A stretch of DNA of 64,000 nt from Telopea speciosissima. Taxonomy: Eukaryota > Streptophyta > Magnoliopsida > Proteales > Proteaceae. The notes below the pieces were generated by a model that had not been told where the DNA came from, did no database searches, and saw only the letters and a list, made by a program, of their open reading frames with translations. Shown one piece after another: positions 49,271 to 64,000 of this stretch (its first letter is position 1; every line of letters starts with the position of its first letter). The position numbers and the translations under genes were made by a program. The stretch lies in NCBI RefSeq assembly GCF_018873765.1, contig NC_057918.1, positions 69,725,871 to 69,789,870 on the forward strand, given 5' to 3'.

Positions 49271-51794
49271 TCACACCCCTATCCCGACAAGGGATAGAAT
49301 ACAATATCAGGGTATGATTGGGGTGACACGCGTCATCCCACCTCACCGCCAGGATCTCGATGCAGTGGCCAACTCACAGTCATAAACCAATATTAAAATA
49401 CAATAATATCAGAGTACGAAAGACAAAGGAATATTACATTCCAAGACAGGTCAGAGTTTGCGAAAGCGTAAATGAAATGATTATAAGATGTTCATTGGCT
49501 AATGATAATAAGTAACATAGTTACAAAATTCCTATGACCATCAAGTAGCTACCAAAAAGGTAAAACATAAAAGTTTATACAAAGCACAATGCTCTAAAAT
49601 AATAATAAAACGGGAACGATCCCAAGTAACAGTACAACCCGTAGGCACAATCATCATGGGCAACCATGGCCATGATCCTCAGTCACGGTCTCTGGCTCCA
49701 CAGTAATCATCTGCATCCAAATCTAAAAAGAATGTGTACACGGGGGTTAGCTCCACCGAGCTAGTGAGAGAGAAAAGGGGATGCACAATCACACAATCAC
49801 AAATAGTCCATGGTGCATGCTATTATTAATTCATTTACCATCTAACACACAATGCTAAGTCAATGGGTATATGCTACTGCAATAACTCGGGAAGACATTG
49901 TGGATCCTTCCATTCTCACCACAATGCAACCTCAATTATTACTATGGAGCCCGCGCCGGTCGTAGTCATCACCACCCGCAGGCGGACCCGATAACCATTA
50001 CTACCCCTGGCCTGGCCTCTCTAACTCTCCACAGCAAGCGGTGCTCGCTACCCAACACCTAAACCCCTGTTGGTAAGGGTCGTAGCATAGGGAACTGAGC
50101 CTAACCACAGATATACTACATGAATCCTATCGTGTTGAGAGGTACATCCGGGTGTGTCAACGTCCCATTCCATCTAACACCCGGGTACCAGCACAACACG
50201 GCGCATACAGGCAAGAATGAGATGCAATATACAATTCCACGTAATACGGGGGTTCCGGTGCCAGTACTTCCCGGCACCGTAACCCAACACAAATCCATAT
50301 CATCCAAATCATCATCATCGAATAAGAATAAATGCAAATATGCAATCATGCTTGAATGATAATGTCACAATATAATTCATAAATGCATGAATAAGCAATA
50401 GTAAACAAGCTCAAACAGTCACCCAAACCCACTCACCAATTACTTCAAATGGAGTTTGTATAAGCGCAACGATTCCCGCTCAAAATCACCCCATTGCACA
50501 TATGTTGGCGCCTATGGAAGTGAATAAGAGTGTGAGAGAGTGTAGGGGAGGCCTCATAGAGAAACCCCACCGTTTACATAAGTTATAAGCCTTAAAAACT
50601 GCATCGGAGGCAACGTCGGACTCAGCAGGCCTGCCTCCGACCTTGCCTCCGACCTTCCCTGCAGGCTCAGGACACATCGGAGGCAAACATCGGACTCACG
50701 CAGTCTTGCCTCCGATGCAACCCAAGTGTGATTTCAAGGTCTTTAAAAGCCCAGGGTTGTCCCATTTGGTTCTCTAAGCCTCAAGGGACTAGGGAGGGGT
50801 GTCTTGGAGTCTATTTGGGTCTTAGAAACACCCAACATTCAAAGATTTAAGGGGGTTTAAAGGATCAAAAGCTCAAAAATCCAGATTTGGGGTTTTCTTT
50901 GGTGGTTGAAGCTTTAGAATCAAATAGATTCAGCAAGAGGTCAAAATAGAGGTCTTTATAGGATTGTAATGAAAATGGGATAGCATCCTACAAGGGGAAA
51001 CTACACATGGCTCGAGCTAACCCTTTGGGTTTCCAAAAAGAAATCCCCATCTTGGGGCTGCAACCAACGAACCACCCAAGCTCAAACGAGCAAGGGGGAA
51101 GAGAGAAAAATGGGGGAAAAGGGCACTTGGCTTACCTGGTTTGAGGTACACACGAGGTGCCCTCTTTAAAGCTCCAAACCCAGCAGCCGTTTCCTTCTTC
51201 TTCTTCCCTTCCTTCTCCTCCTTCTCCTCCTCTCTTCAAAGCTCTCCTCTCCTTTCACGATTAGGTTAGGAAAGAGAAAGAAAAAAGAAAGACTAAGGAA
51301 TAGTCTTACCCCTCTCTCTCATATAGACTTCACATTTATTGGCCTATTTGGATAAGGCCTCATAAGTGTAACCTAGGGTCTATTTGGGTAGGGTCAAACA
51401 TGGCAGGGCACCAATAGCACCTTAGCCACAGGGTCTCACCCACAAGGGTCCTTGTTAGCAGCATTGGATGCAGGGTCGGAGGCAGCCAGTAACCTTGCCT
51501 CCGATGCGAGTAGGAAGGTGGTTCCCACCATAAGAGGTCAGGGCCTTTGGACCACACTTCGAGGGCTTTGAGAGGGCAGTAAGCACACAACAAAATTTGG
51601 TCAACTACTTACCCCTGACACGTCAAGGTGCAACCTCCGTGGTCCCGACTAGTTTCCACAGGCAACCTCGTACTATGGTCAATATAGCTGGGTTTGACCA
51701 CCAGTGAGAACAACTCACCGGCATACGTGGCAGTGATAACTACACGTCACGGGGAAGAATTAATAATTAATTATACTCCCAGGGTGCGGGTATA
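49271..51794. mobile_element. Non-autonomous DNA element, 2,524 bp, with a 10-bp direct repeat
   Basis: The 10-bp repeat ACACGATATG flanks it exactly (49261-49270 and 51795-51804). The ends TCACACCCCTATCC and GGGTGCGGGTATA are only weakly inverted. Inside are repeated CCTCCGATGC/GCATCGGAGG motifs (50600-50720 and 51485-51510). No reading frame shows a known domain. The length of the duplication favours a Mutator-like element; class membership is uncertain. Confidence 0.55.
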
Positions 51795-51827
51795 ACACGA
51801 TATGCCTTAAATATACACAGGGAGGTA

Positions 51828-51920
51828 TTGTCAAATTCTATTGTCCATCTAAAGAACCTTCAATCCTTGAATTTTTCAACTTACTACAACTTTCCAACAT
51901 TGACATCCTCAAATCATGTG
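51828..51920 (+). pseudogene. Possible leucine-rich-repeat remnant
   Basis: The frame reads SNSIVHLKNLQSLNFST, which fits the LRR pattern of plant NLR proteins (elpxSIvxLKNLQxLxL). It degenerates downstream and is cut upstream by the insertion at 49271-51794. This single repeat-like match could be chance. Confidence 0.2.
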
Positions 51921-52800
51921 TATCTTTACAAGTTGTGTTGGGCAAATGGATCATGGGTTGTCATTGTTGGAAACTTGTGTGAAGTCATTGGTGATATTAT
52001 GGAGGTGTTCAGATTATATACAAGTGATGTGGCAGCTTCGACAGTGAGTTCGTAGAACAGATGGATCAATTTTGGTGCGAACAGGGTTTGACAATGTTAT
52101 AGAGGTTTTTTGGTAGAGTTGATAGCTTTTGGAAGCTTTTCCAGGCTTATTACATGTTTATAAAGTGTTTGGAAGCAGGCTGAAGCATCATGTATAGGCC
52201 CCGTTCGATAAAAGCGCTTCAATTACAGGTTCACACAGTGGTAGCATGTTCGGATCTAATTTCGGAGACCTTAGTGGTAGAATTGGGTGAAGTATTCTAC
52301 ATGAAACTTTCAGTTAGTTGAGTTATGGTTCTAACTCAACTTGTTTTACGTCGTTTTGATCTTGGACAGGGAAGTTATGGTGATTTCCGTGTGATTACGC
52401 AGAAATGGAGCAAATTGGGAGAGTGTGGACGAGTTTAAGGTAGCTACTGGAAGTTTTTCCTGTAAATAAATATATATTCCAGTATCTCACAACGTTCTAA
52501 ACACTTTCTATTTTTGGAAAAAATTTAAATTCGAGGTAAACCTCGTGAAACGTGATAGATTCTATTTGGTGCACTCTGGTAGGTTGGGAGGATCCAATTA
52601 AGGTGTTTCATCATACACAGTATCAAAACATGGACAACTCAAATTAAAAGATTCTGTTTGGACGGATTCTGTGAAGGCACTAAGGTTTGGCCAGTGTAGA
52701 TACTATTTCAAGTGTTTCTATTAGTTGGGCGCATACAGTACAATGCTCTGTGTTGCATAGAATCGAGCCTACACAAGCTCATGTTTTCTTGTAACTACTG

Positions 52801-52943
52801 TCTAGAAGTACCGTGCGCTACAACTAGATCCTGATCGGAGGAATATCTTTGCAGTTGATCATGTTAGTTTTTCAACTATGGTATCTAGAAGTACTATGCG
52901 CTACAACTAGATCCTATTCAGAGGAATATCTTTGAAGTTGGTC
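52801..52943. repeat. Direct duplication of a 60-bp segment
   Basis: TCTAGAAGTACCGTGCGCTA... at 52801-52861 recurs at 52884-52943 with few changes. The surroundings (51921-53640) show no supported gene and read like decayed retrotransposon sequence. Confidence 0.6.
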
Positions 52944-53639
52944 ACGTACATCCTGTGCTCCCTCTATGGTGCTTGACGCATATACGGAACCTTAGAGTGA
53001 GATTCCATTCTGTTGGCTACTAGCAAACCCTCTTTGCTTGAAGGCTGAATTAACAAGATCTAAAGGTTGTTAATCAACCCCGAAAATAAAAAGCTTAATC
53101 GGACGATCTAGAAACGACCTACCCTCTGTTATGATGTGCGGAACGCCACGCCTCCGCTCGGTGAATGATGAACTGTCACGGAACATTTTTCAAAATGACC
53201 AAAATGCCCCTAGATCGTAGGGTTTTAGTAAAAAAGGGATATCTCCCTCATTTTAGATCGGAATTGAGTTTCGCAAAGTGTTGCACATTCACCGAGACAA
53301 CACCTATATTCTTAAAAAAAAGAGTGAAAAAGCTACTACAGAACACAATTTTTCATATAATATATATTTGGTGATTTTCTCGATTCACGTGCACATGGGG
53401 ATGCCTGTAGTGTACTGACAACCCGTCAGAGACACAGTATAGTGTGGGAATACCCAGGGAGTGGTATTTCAGAGTTGAAAAGCTCTTGCTTCATAGTTTT
53501 GAAGGCTTTTCATATTTGAGAAGATTGGATCCATTGTTTGACCGTGTTCAAGGTTGCAAGTGCATATCAAGCAAGTGGTCAACAACGGGAATACAGAGGC
53601 AGAGCCGCAGAGGTATTCCGCAACTGAAAATCCATTTTT

Positions 53640-54130
53640 TAAGGGTTTTTTGAATCTTGTGAAACCCTATATTGTTGAAGTAATGAGAGGGATTTAATTT
53701 TCAGTTTTATATTGTGAGCCTAGCAAGTTGGGGCCTGTCCAAGGTTTTGGGTTGTTGCCCTTATCTGAGTTGCAACTCAAATTGAAGCAGAGATTGGAGC
53801 TCTTGAGCTGTTGTTGTAATAAAAAACATTGAGTAGCGCATTAAGTAATATACGAAACCCTGGATAGGGCATTGCTCCGTGGACGTAAGCAGTTTGGTTG
53901 AACCACGTAATATAGTGTCTTATGTTGGTTTTATTTTTCATTGCATATATTAAAGTGTGTTTGATCTGCAGAGTGGGATGTACTATCTGGTAGATCTAGC
54001 CACACAGTGGTTGCGAGGTGGATGTGCATGCATGTTGTGATTGGTTGGTAAGATTAGGTTTGCTCAAAGACATCTCTGTGAGTGCAGACTGTGTTGAAAA
54101 TTAAGGTTTAAATTCAACAAATTTATGTAA
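53640..54130 (+). mobile_element. LTR-like remnant of a Copia-type retrotransposon
   Basis: GGCATTGCTCCGTGGACGTA, then GGTTGAACCACGTAATATAG, and further on GATTCACCTCCCTCTTCAATG match the pattern at the 3' end of many plant Copia LTRs and their junction. No partner LTR or coding domain was found. Boundaries are approximate. Confidence 0.4.
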
Positions 54131-54340
54131 ACACTGATTCACCTCCCTCTTCAATGTCAACCTGGGATTCCCAAGCTGAAGTTGCAAGGTGTGAGAGAAG
54201 TTACCAAACTTGCATGGATTCCCTCAAAACATCACTTAATATTGTAAAGGTCCAGTTTAACAGTGGACTCAATGGCAACACTAGAGAAGCTTCCACACTT
54301 CCGAAGTCTTGTATTTTCTGGCAAAATGTACGAGGGAAGA

Positions 54341-55617
54341 TGTTACGTGTCTTTATTTTAGTAATTAGGATAATTTAAGTAATTAATTACTATTTTAGTT
54401 ATTGTTAGTTATTTATGTATATACCATGGAAGGGACTTAAAGGATAATTGGGTTGTGTTGTACATGGGTTTTGTGGAGAAAGTTATAAGAGTTATAACTA
54501 CTTGTTAGCTAAGCCTATTCAATACATAGATATAAAATGAATGGATATGAATTGAATCCCTAAATGTTCTCTATTGAGAAACGAGGCATGACTTCTTCTG
54601 CAAAGTCAAGAGGATCGGCTTCCTCCTAATTAAGTCAAATCCATCTCCTATTTTCTTTCCCTCCTCCTTTCTCTGCTTATTATTTCTCTTTTCTTTTCTT
54701 ATTTTATTTTAGATTATCCGTGCACGTATCGTTTGGTATCAGAGCTGACAATCCTGCAACCATGGGTATTCCACTAGAGATCATCGAGGCCATTCGTGAA
54801 GATTTACAATTAGGCATTCATAACATCATCGCAATGTCCAAAAAAAATGATGGAAGATTTTCAACGCGTTCAGAAAGGTTTGGCCAAGCTGAAGAAAGAG
54901 GCCAAACACCAAATCCGTAGTAGCTTGAATGAACTGGACGACAACAAAAGCAAGTTATTGCATGAAACGGCTTTAAGGACAAAACAAAAAGTGATTGTTG
55001 CACCAATCCACACAAAAATTTTCAAAAGATTGTTAACCATCCACTTGAGAAGTGTCTCAAGCAATGCAAATCATGTATCACTTCCTTCAAAGTGATAACA
55101 TTCCCTGCAATGAGATCGACATACCGTGAGATGGGCAATCCTGTTTCATTAATTTGGATTTTTCCTATTAGATTATGGGATCCTGATGGACGCTTCCTCA
55201 ATTTCATTGTCTTCGAGGACAAGGATGATTCAAAGAGGGATGGAATGTCACTTGACTTTATTTTAGTAGTTAGGTTAATTTTAGTAATTATTATTTTAGT
55301 TATTATTAGTTATCTATATAAATATATCATGGGAGGGAGTTAAAGGATAATTGAGTTGTGTTGTACGTGGGTTTTGTGGAGACGTCGTACAAATTATAAC
55401 TACTTGTTAGCTAAACCTATTTAATAGGTAGATATAAAATGAATGGATATGAATTGAATCCCTAAAAGTTCTCTATTTTGAAACGATGCATGACTTCCTT
55501 CGTAAAGTAAAGAGGATCGGTTTCCAACTAATTAAGCCAAACCCATCACCTATTTTCTCTCCCTATTATTTTTCTTTTCTTTTCTTATTTTATTTTAGAT
55601 TATCCGTGCACGTATCA
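54341..55617 (+). mobile_element. Internally deleted LTR retrotransposon
   Basis: Two similar LTRs, 54341-54731 and 55246-55617, start TGTTACGTGTCTTTATTTTA or TGTCACTTGACTTTATTTTA and end CCGTGCACGTATC(G/A). A tRNA-Met primer site TGGTATCAGAGC follows the first (from 54734). The 510-bp interior begins like a gag leader (ATG 54762, MGIPLEIIEAIREDL) and ends with a purine tract (AAAGAGGGATGGAA). Most of gag-pol is missing. A similar purine tract (GAGGGAAGA) precedes the first LTR, and the outer flanks show no target duplication, suggesting recombination between two elements. Confidence 0.65.
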
Positions 55618-55708
55618 TTAATGTTAGGTACTTGACCGATACTTCTAAAGCTCCAAAGCTGATGGAACACATTAAATCAAACCCTTTAACCTATCTCATA
55701 CTAGGCTG

Positions 55709-55772
55709 ACCCAATCTACCGTCCATACACTAGAGTGGCCCCAATCTACCGTCCATACACTAGAGTGGCCCC
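55709..55772. repeat. Perfect tandem duplication of a 32-bp unit
   Basis: The unit CCCAATCTACCGTCCATACA followed by CTAGAGTGGC is repeated twice back to back. Neighbouring sequence to 56040 has repeated TAGGTAGC(C/T) motifs. No gene is seen. Confidence 0.7.
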
Positions 55773-56087
55773 ATTAGGCACATAACAGACCACCACGCTT
55801 TCGTAGTTCTCGTCCTCGGTGGCTCTCACTCTAGGTAGCTTTTACTCTGACAGTAGGTAGCCCTTTCCAAACGGCTCCACTCTGTTCCAGAATTTTTTAA
55901 TCTGGCAGCAGGTAACCCTTTCTTGACGGTTTTCACTCTACTCTAGGTAGCCATTTCTATGACTAAAAAAAAACCCACATATTTAATGATGAAAGAGAGA
56001 GAGAGAGAAAGGAGGAGAGATTGTGAAAAGGAAGTATTCATTGAGACATGACATCCATTCTTCCTTTACTCATAATAAATATGTCAA

Positions 56088-56276
56088 GGGAAAAGGAACG
56101 CTAACTGGTGCTATGTGTGGGTGTGTACCTGCGCTCAGACACAACCCGACACGAAAAGACAGTTGCACCCCCTGAAAAAGTGGAAAGGTCCAGGGGTGCG
56201 ATGGTCTTTTTGCACCAGGCTGCGTCTGGGTGCAGATACACACCCACACAAAACATTGGTTAGCGTTCTTTCTCCC
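56088..56276. mobile_element. Mutator-type MITE, paralogue of the insertion at 4781
   Basis: The ends GGGAAAAGGAACGCTAAC and GTTAGCGTTCTTTCTCCC are flanked by the same 9-bp repeat ATATGTCAA (56079-56087 and 56277-56285) as at 4781-4951. Surrounding sequence (56040-56900) matches 4740-5700, so this is one insertion copied by segmental duplication, not two events. Confidence 0.85.
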
Positions 56277-57034
56277 ATATGTCAAATATGGTTACTTCTT
56301 TTAAATTAGAACAATTTTTGGAAAAACATAAAGTTTAATATTTAGTCTGTTGTTGAATTAATTAAATTATGGAAAAAAGAATGTTGCTTGGTCACGTGGC
56401 TTTTACGCCGGACACAGAAGCACGCCAAATTATCACCTGATTCCTACTAAAATAAAAGTTCCTATCTGTGTTGAAACCCTTGTGCATGCTCTCATTGATT
56501 CTCGTGCTTGTGTCGGGGTTACACGACCAAGCAGCGATCGCTGCTTGGGCTATAACGCAGAGACAAATGAGAACGTATAGAGAGGCATCAACAGAGATAA
56601 GATTTTTTATTTCAAGAGGGATTGGGTAATAATTTCATGCACTCCAGTGTCTAGGTGTAGGAGCCATGCAACCAAACAACATTCTTCTTTCATATAAAAT
56701 ATTAAAAATAACATGACTCGTCCTGATCTAGTTTGGCTTGCTTTACTCACAGATTTTGCAAAAGGGCGAATGGAGTCGAGAAAATAAGAAATCTCCTATC
56801 CTAATCCTCGCTAGTTTAAAGTTCAAATATCTGGACATATTTCCTCGCAGGTTCAAATATTTTGGATCTTTTGGCGCCAAAATGTGGCAGCAGGAAGGAA
56901 TACAGTCTAGAAACTCTACATAGATACCATAGGATTTGGAGCCAATTCTCCAGAAGATAAGATTGCTGCGAAGTGCGAACTAAGAGGTGATCCCAAACGC
57001 AGAAGAGTAAAACTGAAAAGGGCTTGGAGATATG

Positions 57035-57661
57035 ATGAAATCAAAAGGGGCTTCGATTAGGGTATTTGGGCAGCGTTCTCTTTCTTCATCACTTGTCTTC
57101 CCATGCTCGAGCGGGTAATATATCTCCTCTTTCTCTAGGTACAATCTCTTGTTATTTCCAAATTCTTCTGTTGTTTGTTAGGTTGTTTCTGATTAATTAG
57201 CAAATTTTTGTTTTGTGGGTTCTCAGCCTTGTGAATCAAATCAATTCCAACGACTCCAATGGAAATTTGGAATCCAAGCCGTCGAAGCAAGAGTCACGCA
57301 ATCTTTCTCTGACTTTCTTGATCGGCTAAAACAGTTCAGGTATTTTTGGATTTTGTGTTTTCCGCTTGTTTCTAACTCTACTGCAAATGGATTTCGAGTT
57401 AATAACGGTGAATCGAATTAATAACAGGCAAAACAGAAGCCCTTTTCATCACTGCTGGGGGACAGGGATTCTGCTGCTCCTTTCAATCAACCAGTTGGCC
57501 AGGTCTCTTGATGCAGCCGTATTTGAACAGTTCAAGAATATTAGAAAAGATACTAAAGATTGTGATGGTTCTAGTCAGGGAGGTGAAACTGAAGAATCAA
57601 CAAGAGCTGATGAGCAAGAATCGAGAAAAAGAAAAATGCCCATTTGAAGGTTCTTATGAAG
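57035..57661 (+). pseudogene. Gene X fragment, unit D (exons 1-3, splice-defective)
   Basis: Exon 1 (57035-57114) is intact to its GTAATA donor. Exon 2 (57245-57339) has lost its AG acceptor (now AA), carries small deletions and lacks the LDRKLNKT to AKPV part. Exon 3 (57428-57661) is nearly full length with small indels. Exons 4-5 are absent: homology ends in intron 3 at about 58227, at the same junction as in A-C. Confidence 0.85.
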
Positions 57662-58371
57662 GTCAACCCTCCTATACTAGATAAGTTATACCAAAATGCT
57701 CCTTTGCGCTATGAAATTTCATTTAAATATGAGCTATGCTTTGCTCATTTGCACCTATTTATGTATGCGACTGATACCCTTTAGAACCAACATATTACAT
57801 TGCTCCCTTGTTGGCATATCCTGGAAAATGCTTTATTTTGTACTTGTCCTTAGGGATCAATTGAATTTATATAGTTCACTCTCTACCATCCAAACACCTT
57901 TCCTATAGTTTATATCGTCTTCTGTGTTGTTTACATCAATGTCTGGAAATAACAAATAGTTCTTGCACCTTCTCTCCGACCTTTCTCCAATTGTTTCATT
58001 GACTGCTGAGTTCCTTTGCAATGACTAGGAAATCTTAGATCCCAACTGCCTGCTTATAATCTCTTCGAAGGACTTCTTAAAGAGGTGGCTAACTCGAAAT
58101 TCAAACAATAAACCTTGTGTTCAGGTGAATCAAGACCAAAATGTTGGCTGATGTGGCCTAATTGCCACATCAACTAAGGGAGGTTGCAAATGGTGGCAGT
58201 TTAAAATCACTAGTAACTTCCTTAATGGTGAGATGAGATTTGTGTAAAGTTCAGCATGATTGACATTGAACAATGCAGCCATGTTTTTAGACATTCTTGA
58301 TTATTACAATACTCACACCCAGTAAACTATTTACTAAAGGTCAAAGACTAATGTTACTTTGGATGCCTCAA
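57662..58371. other. Gene X intron 3 remnant and GH1 3' flank, unit D
   Basis: Positions 57662 to about 58227 match gene X intron 3. From about 58228 (AGATGAGATTTGTGTAAAG) the sequence is GH1 3' flank. No gene is seen. Confidence 0.7.
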
Positions 58372-61152
<2,781 letters not shown>

Positions 61153-61764
61153 CTATTTGATTAGGTGTTATCATTAGAAAAAAGGTAAAAGGACCCTATT
61201 TAGGGAGAGGGAGGGGGGGGGAACAAATGGAATTTTAAACTGATTCAATTGTTTGAAGAAACCAAAATTCTTTAAATGATGTGGGCAGGTGATCTAGGTT
61301 TTCCTCTGTTAGGTTCGAATCCCATTGACAACTTTATCCGCATGATCTAATCATGTAAATGTCTATTGCATCCATACACATCTGTTCTGAACCACCATTC
61401 TTTTAAGAAACACCGTGCGGAAAAAAGAGAAAATAAAAAAGAAAAAGGTAAATAAATTTATAAGTTTCAATATGATGTAGAATAAAAAAACAAAGAAAAT
61501 ATTAATATATTTGTTTAAGAGGATGTTTAGTTATTTATCTTTGCAAACAAAATTTTTATTTTTATTTAGAACTTCATGAAATTTTCGGCTTTTAAATGAC
61601 ATTTTACCATCTTTTATGCAATTATATTTATGTTGCGTTTGGTATGCATTCTTTGGTATGCATTCAAGGTTGGTAATGCATTACAAGAAATCATACCGTA
61701 AGTTGCCTTATTGTCAAAAAGTCCAATATATGATTTCAAATGCTGTTAAAGCATAGTTGTATAG
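61153..61764 (-). other. Proximal part of intron 3 of GH1 copy D
   Basis: This matches intron 3 of copies A (10106-10715), B and C up to GCATAGTTGTATAG, where the retrotransposon begins. It is non-coding. Confidence 0.7.
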
Positions 61765-64000
61765 TGTTAGAAAAGGAAACCCAATGGAGAGAATATTCAT
61801 ATTCACTCAAGATTAGATTTTCCTAGCAATCCATGTCTTTCCTAATTTAGAGAAAGATTGCTTGAGAGATAATTGAGTCACTTATAGTAAATCAATATAT
61901 CTATCCCCTGTGAGCTTGCAATATGGGGATTTTGTAAGAGAAATATAAATATTCATGAGATCACAAAATCACACAAGACAAGGAAACCCAAAGCAAAAGT
62001 CGCAGAGCTCTCTCTCCCTCCTAGAAAAATCGTCTTCTCCCTCTCTTGTTCTCTTGGTGTTTGATCCTAGAGGTGGTCCAAGCTATTGTGTTCTTGGAAC
62101 TGTGGAGGAGTAAGCTTGACCGTGGTGGGAACGCAAAGCTTGCGTGGTGCCTGGAACGTTTGAGAAAGGGTTATCATCGGTTGGAGGTCTTGCACTTGTG
62201 AGGCTTAGGTAATAATCGATTCCTGCTTCGTTCTATTTTGATTGACTTCTCCATCGATACTGTGATCCTATTTACGCTTCTGTTGCGATCGCACTAGCGA
62301 TGCCTTCAGTGGTATCAGAGCCTCTTTATCGATGGGGTTGTTTTCAATTTTATTTGTTCATTATTTTATGAAGCTCATAATTTTTATTCTGTTTATAATA
62401 TAAAAAAAAAAAATAAAAATTTGGAGGTGAGATGCATGTGCGCATAGGGGCCGCGGGCTGGCTGCCTGCGCGCGCCCCTAGCCTCATGCACCCCACCCCT
62501 TGGATAGCCCATACCCCCTGGCCGTGTGCACCCTACAGCATGCGTGCAGGGCTGCAAGTCGCATGCGTGCGCAAACAGCCTTGCCACATGTGATGCTATT
62601 GTATGAATGTGCACTTGTTTTTCCCTCTTGTTTTGGTTCACTTTGTGTTGCAAGTTTTTTTATAAATTAAAAAAAAAAAAAAATTCTGGTTTCATTAATG
62701 AAAGGGATTTTCATTGGAGAAGTTGGGTGGTGAGATTCTTCCCTTCACCCACCTTTCCCAATTTGGCATAATGGCTTACTATAATTGTTAGTTTTATTTT
62801 AAGCATGTATGTGATGGCTTTGTGCGGTATGTATCATGACCATTATGACATAAGTTGTCATGGTAATGGCTATGTGATGTGCATGATCATGGTGACATTG
62901 GATTGTCATGGTAATGAGCATGTAATGCACATAACCATTATGACATAAGTTGTCATGGTAATGGTTGCATGATGGATGCATTGGATGCACTTGATCATAA
63001 TGGCTTGAATTGTCATGATAATGATGTTTTATGTGTTTTTGGACAATTTTCACATAAATGTTGGAATATTATTTTTGAGCATCATGTAAATAATGTGGAC
63101 CATGGTTATGGGATGAATAAAATTACATGCATTAGATGTATGTGTGTGCTAGGCATGGCATGGCTGTGATTTTATATGTAATTTTTTTTTTTATTCTCCA
63201 GGCAGTCCAATTTTGGTGGACTGGTTTCCTGTTATGTAATTTTATTTATTTGGAAAGGGTTGTAATATTTTTAGCTTAGTTTGAAAATATTCATTGTAAC
63301 CTCGTGGATTATGGATCATGGATCGTGAATCACAGATCGTGGATCATGGATCAAGGATCTTGCCGGTTCGTTGGAGACAAGAATGAAGGAAGGACTTGCT
63401 CACTTGAAGTGTCTTTAATTATTACAGTTTTAGAATTTCCCTGTAATAGATAGTTGCATAAGCATTATCACACTATAATTGCTGTGAGTGGGAGTGACAT
63501 ATGAGGCTATGATTACTCCCATCCATTTTCAGTTAAAGTGAGTTTGTCTTGGTTATGAACTCACATTGATTAAAGATGTTGTCCCATAACCATTGGTATT
63601 TATGTGTTTATAGTTTTCCTTGGATGGATGTGTTATTTTGTTTATACATTGGATGTATGCTTGTGGTTTAATATGCGTTCCCGTTTTCCCTCATTATAAT
63701 ACAAATGTGATATGGGAAGCCCTGGTTGGTGGGATTCTCATGGCCTCCCTTAATTGGTGAGTGTAGAAATGTCATTGATCCACCCTTGTAGATGCCGATA
63801 GGATAATATTAGGGTGAATTGGTGAAATTGTCTGCACTCATCTCACATGTGATAGGTAGAGAAAATGGTCAGTGGTATGTGTTCTATGATAATAGGCATT
63901 AACCCACAAACACCATAGTTCCCTTCGAAATTAAGGGTAAACACTTGACTTGAGTGTGTGTCAGTCGATAGGAATGGGCATGACACTCAGGTAGCTAAAT
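61765..64000 (+). mobile_element. LTR retrotransposon (5' LTR and part of interior), runs off the window
   Basis: The 5' LTR is 61765-62308, starting TGTTAGAAAAGG and ending CCTTCA. The primer site TGGTATCAGAGCC follows at about 62311, complementary to tRNA-Met. The next 1.7 kb of interior has no gag or pol frame. It has a GC-rich patch (62430-62590), a set of imperfect repeats with TTGTCATGGTAATGG (62850-63020), and short GGATCATGGATC repeats (63305-63360). It looks like a non-coding LARD-type element or a long leader. The insertion separates copy D from its first three exons. The target duplication cannot be tested because the 3' end is outside. Confidence 0.75.

Noticed and set aside
50116-50359. 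Frames of about 78 codons on both strands at the same place
   Set aside because: They are mutual shadows without motifs, inside a non-autonomous element.
62393-63053. Two - strand frames rich in His, Cys and Met
   Set aside because: They come from a GC-rich patch and a TTGTCATGGTAATGG repeat in an LTR element, antisense to it.

Overview
This is nuclear DNA of a seed plant, probably a woody dicot or other non-grass angiosperm. Genes are AT-rich with many short exons and GT-AG introns, and the spaces between exons are packed with MITEs, Mutator-like and hAT-like elements, a tRNA-derived SINE, 5'-truncated LINEs and LTR retrotransposons. The sequence alone does not identify the species.

The window is a local tandem array built from a two-gene unit. 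Gene X, on the + strand, is an uncharacterised plant protein of 228 aa. It faces a glycoside hydrolase family 1 (GH1) beta-glucosidase gene on the - strand, of the coniferin/monolignol glucosidase type (Arabidopsis BGLU45-47 / rice Os4BGlu14-18 clade). Unit 1 (1-4705) keeps an intact gene X (five exons, 529-3492) but only the last 1.5 exons of its GH1 partner. Four further units follow: A (about 6.2-17 kb), B (about 20-30 kb), C (about 33-46 kb) and D (about 57-61.8 kb). Each has a 5' fragment of gene X joined, at the same point inside gene X intron 3, to the 3' flank of a GH1 gene. The four units therefore descend from one recombinant ancestor that was then amplified.

GH1 copies A, B and C each reconstruct as complete 12-exon genes with conserved exon sizes, canonical splice sites and open frames (518, 518 and 517 aa). 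Each has a signal peptide and both catalytic glutamates (T[LI]NEPN and FITENG). In all three the normally conserved glycone-binding His of the H-x-D-x-P motif is Gln. Copy D keeps the His but is a pseudogene: two nonsense codons, one frameshift, and exons 1-3 cut off by an LTR retrotransposon that runs past the window end.

The introns and intergenic DNA hold layered insertions. Intron 2 of copy A contains a hAT-like element with two Mutator-type MITEs nested inside it. Intron 2 of copy C contains a Mutator-type element with a 9-bp target duplication, itself interrupted by a 3.95-kb non-coding LTR retrotransposon with a 5-bp duplication. Intron 3 of C contains a 5'-truncated LINE carrying an RNase H fragment. 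Large inverted-repeat elements upstream of B and C contain short gene-like fragments and look like Pack-MULEs. From about 46 to 56 kb, between C and D, I find only decayed transposons and no credible gene.
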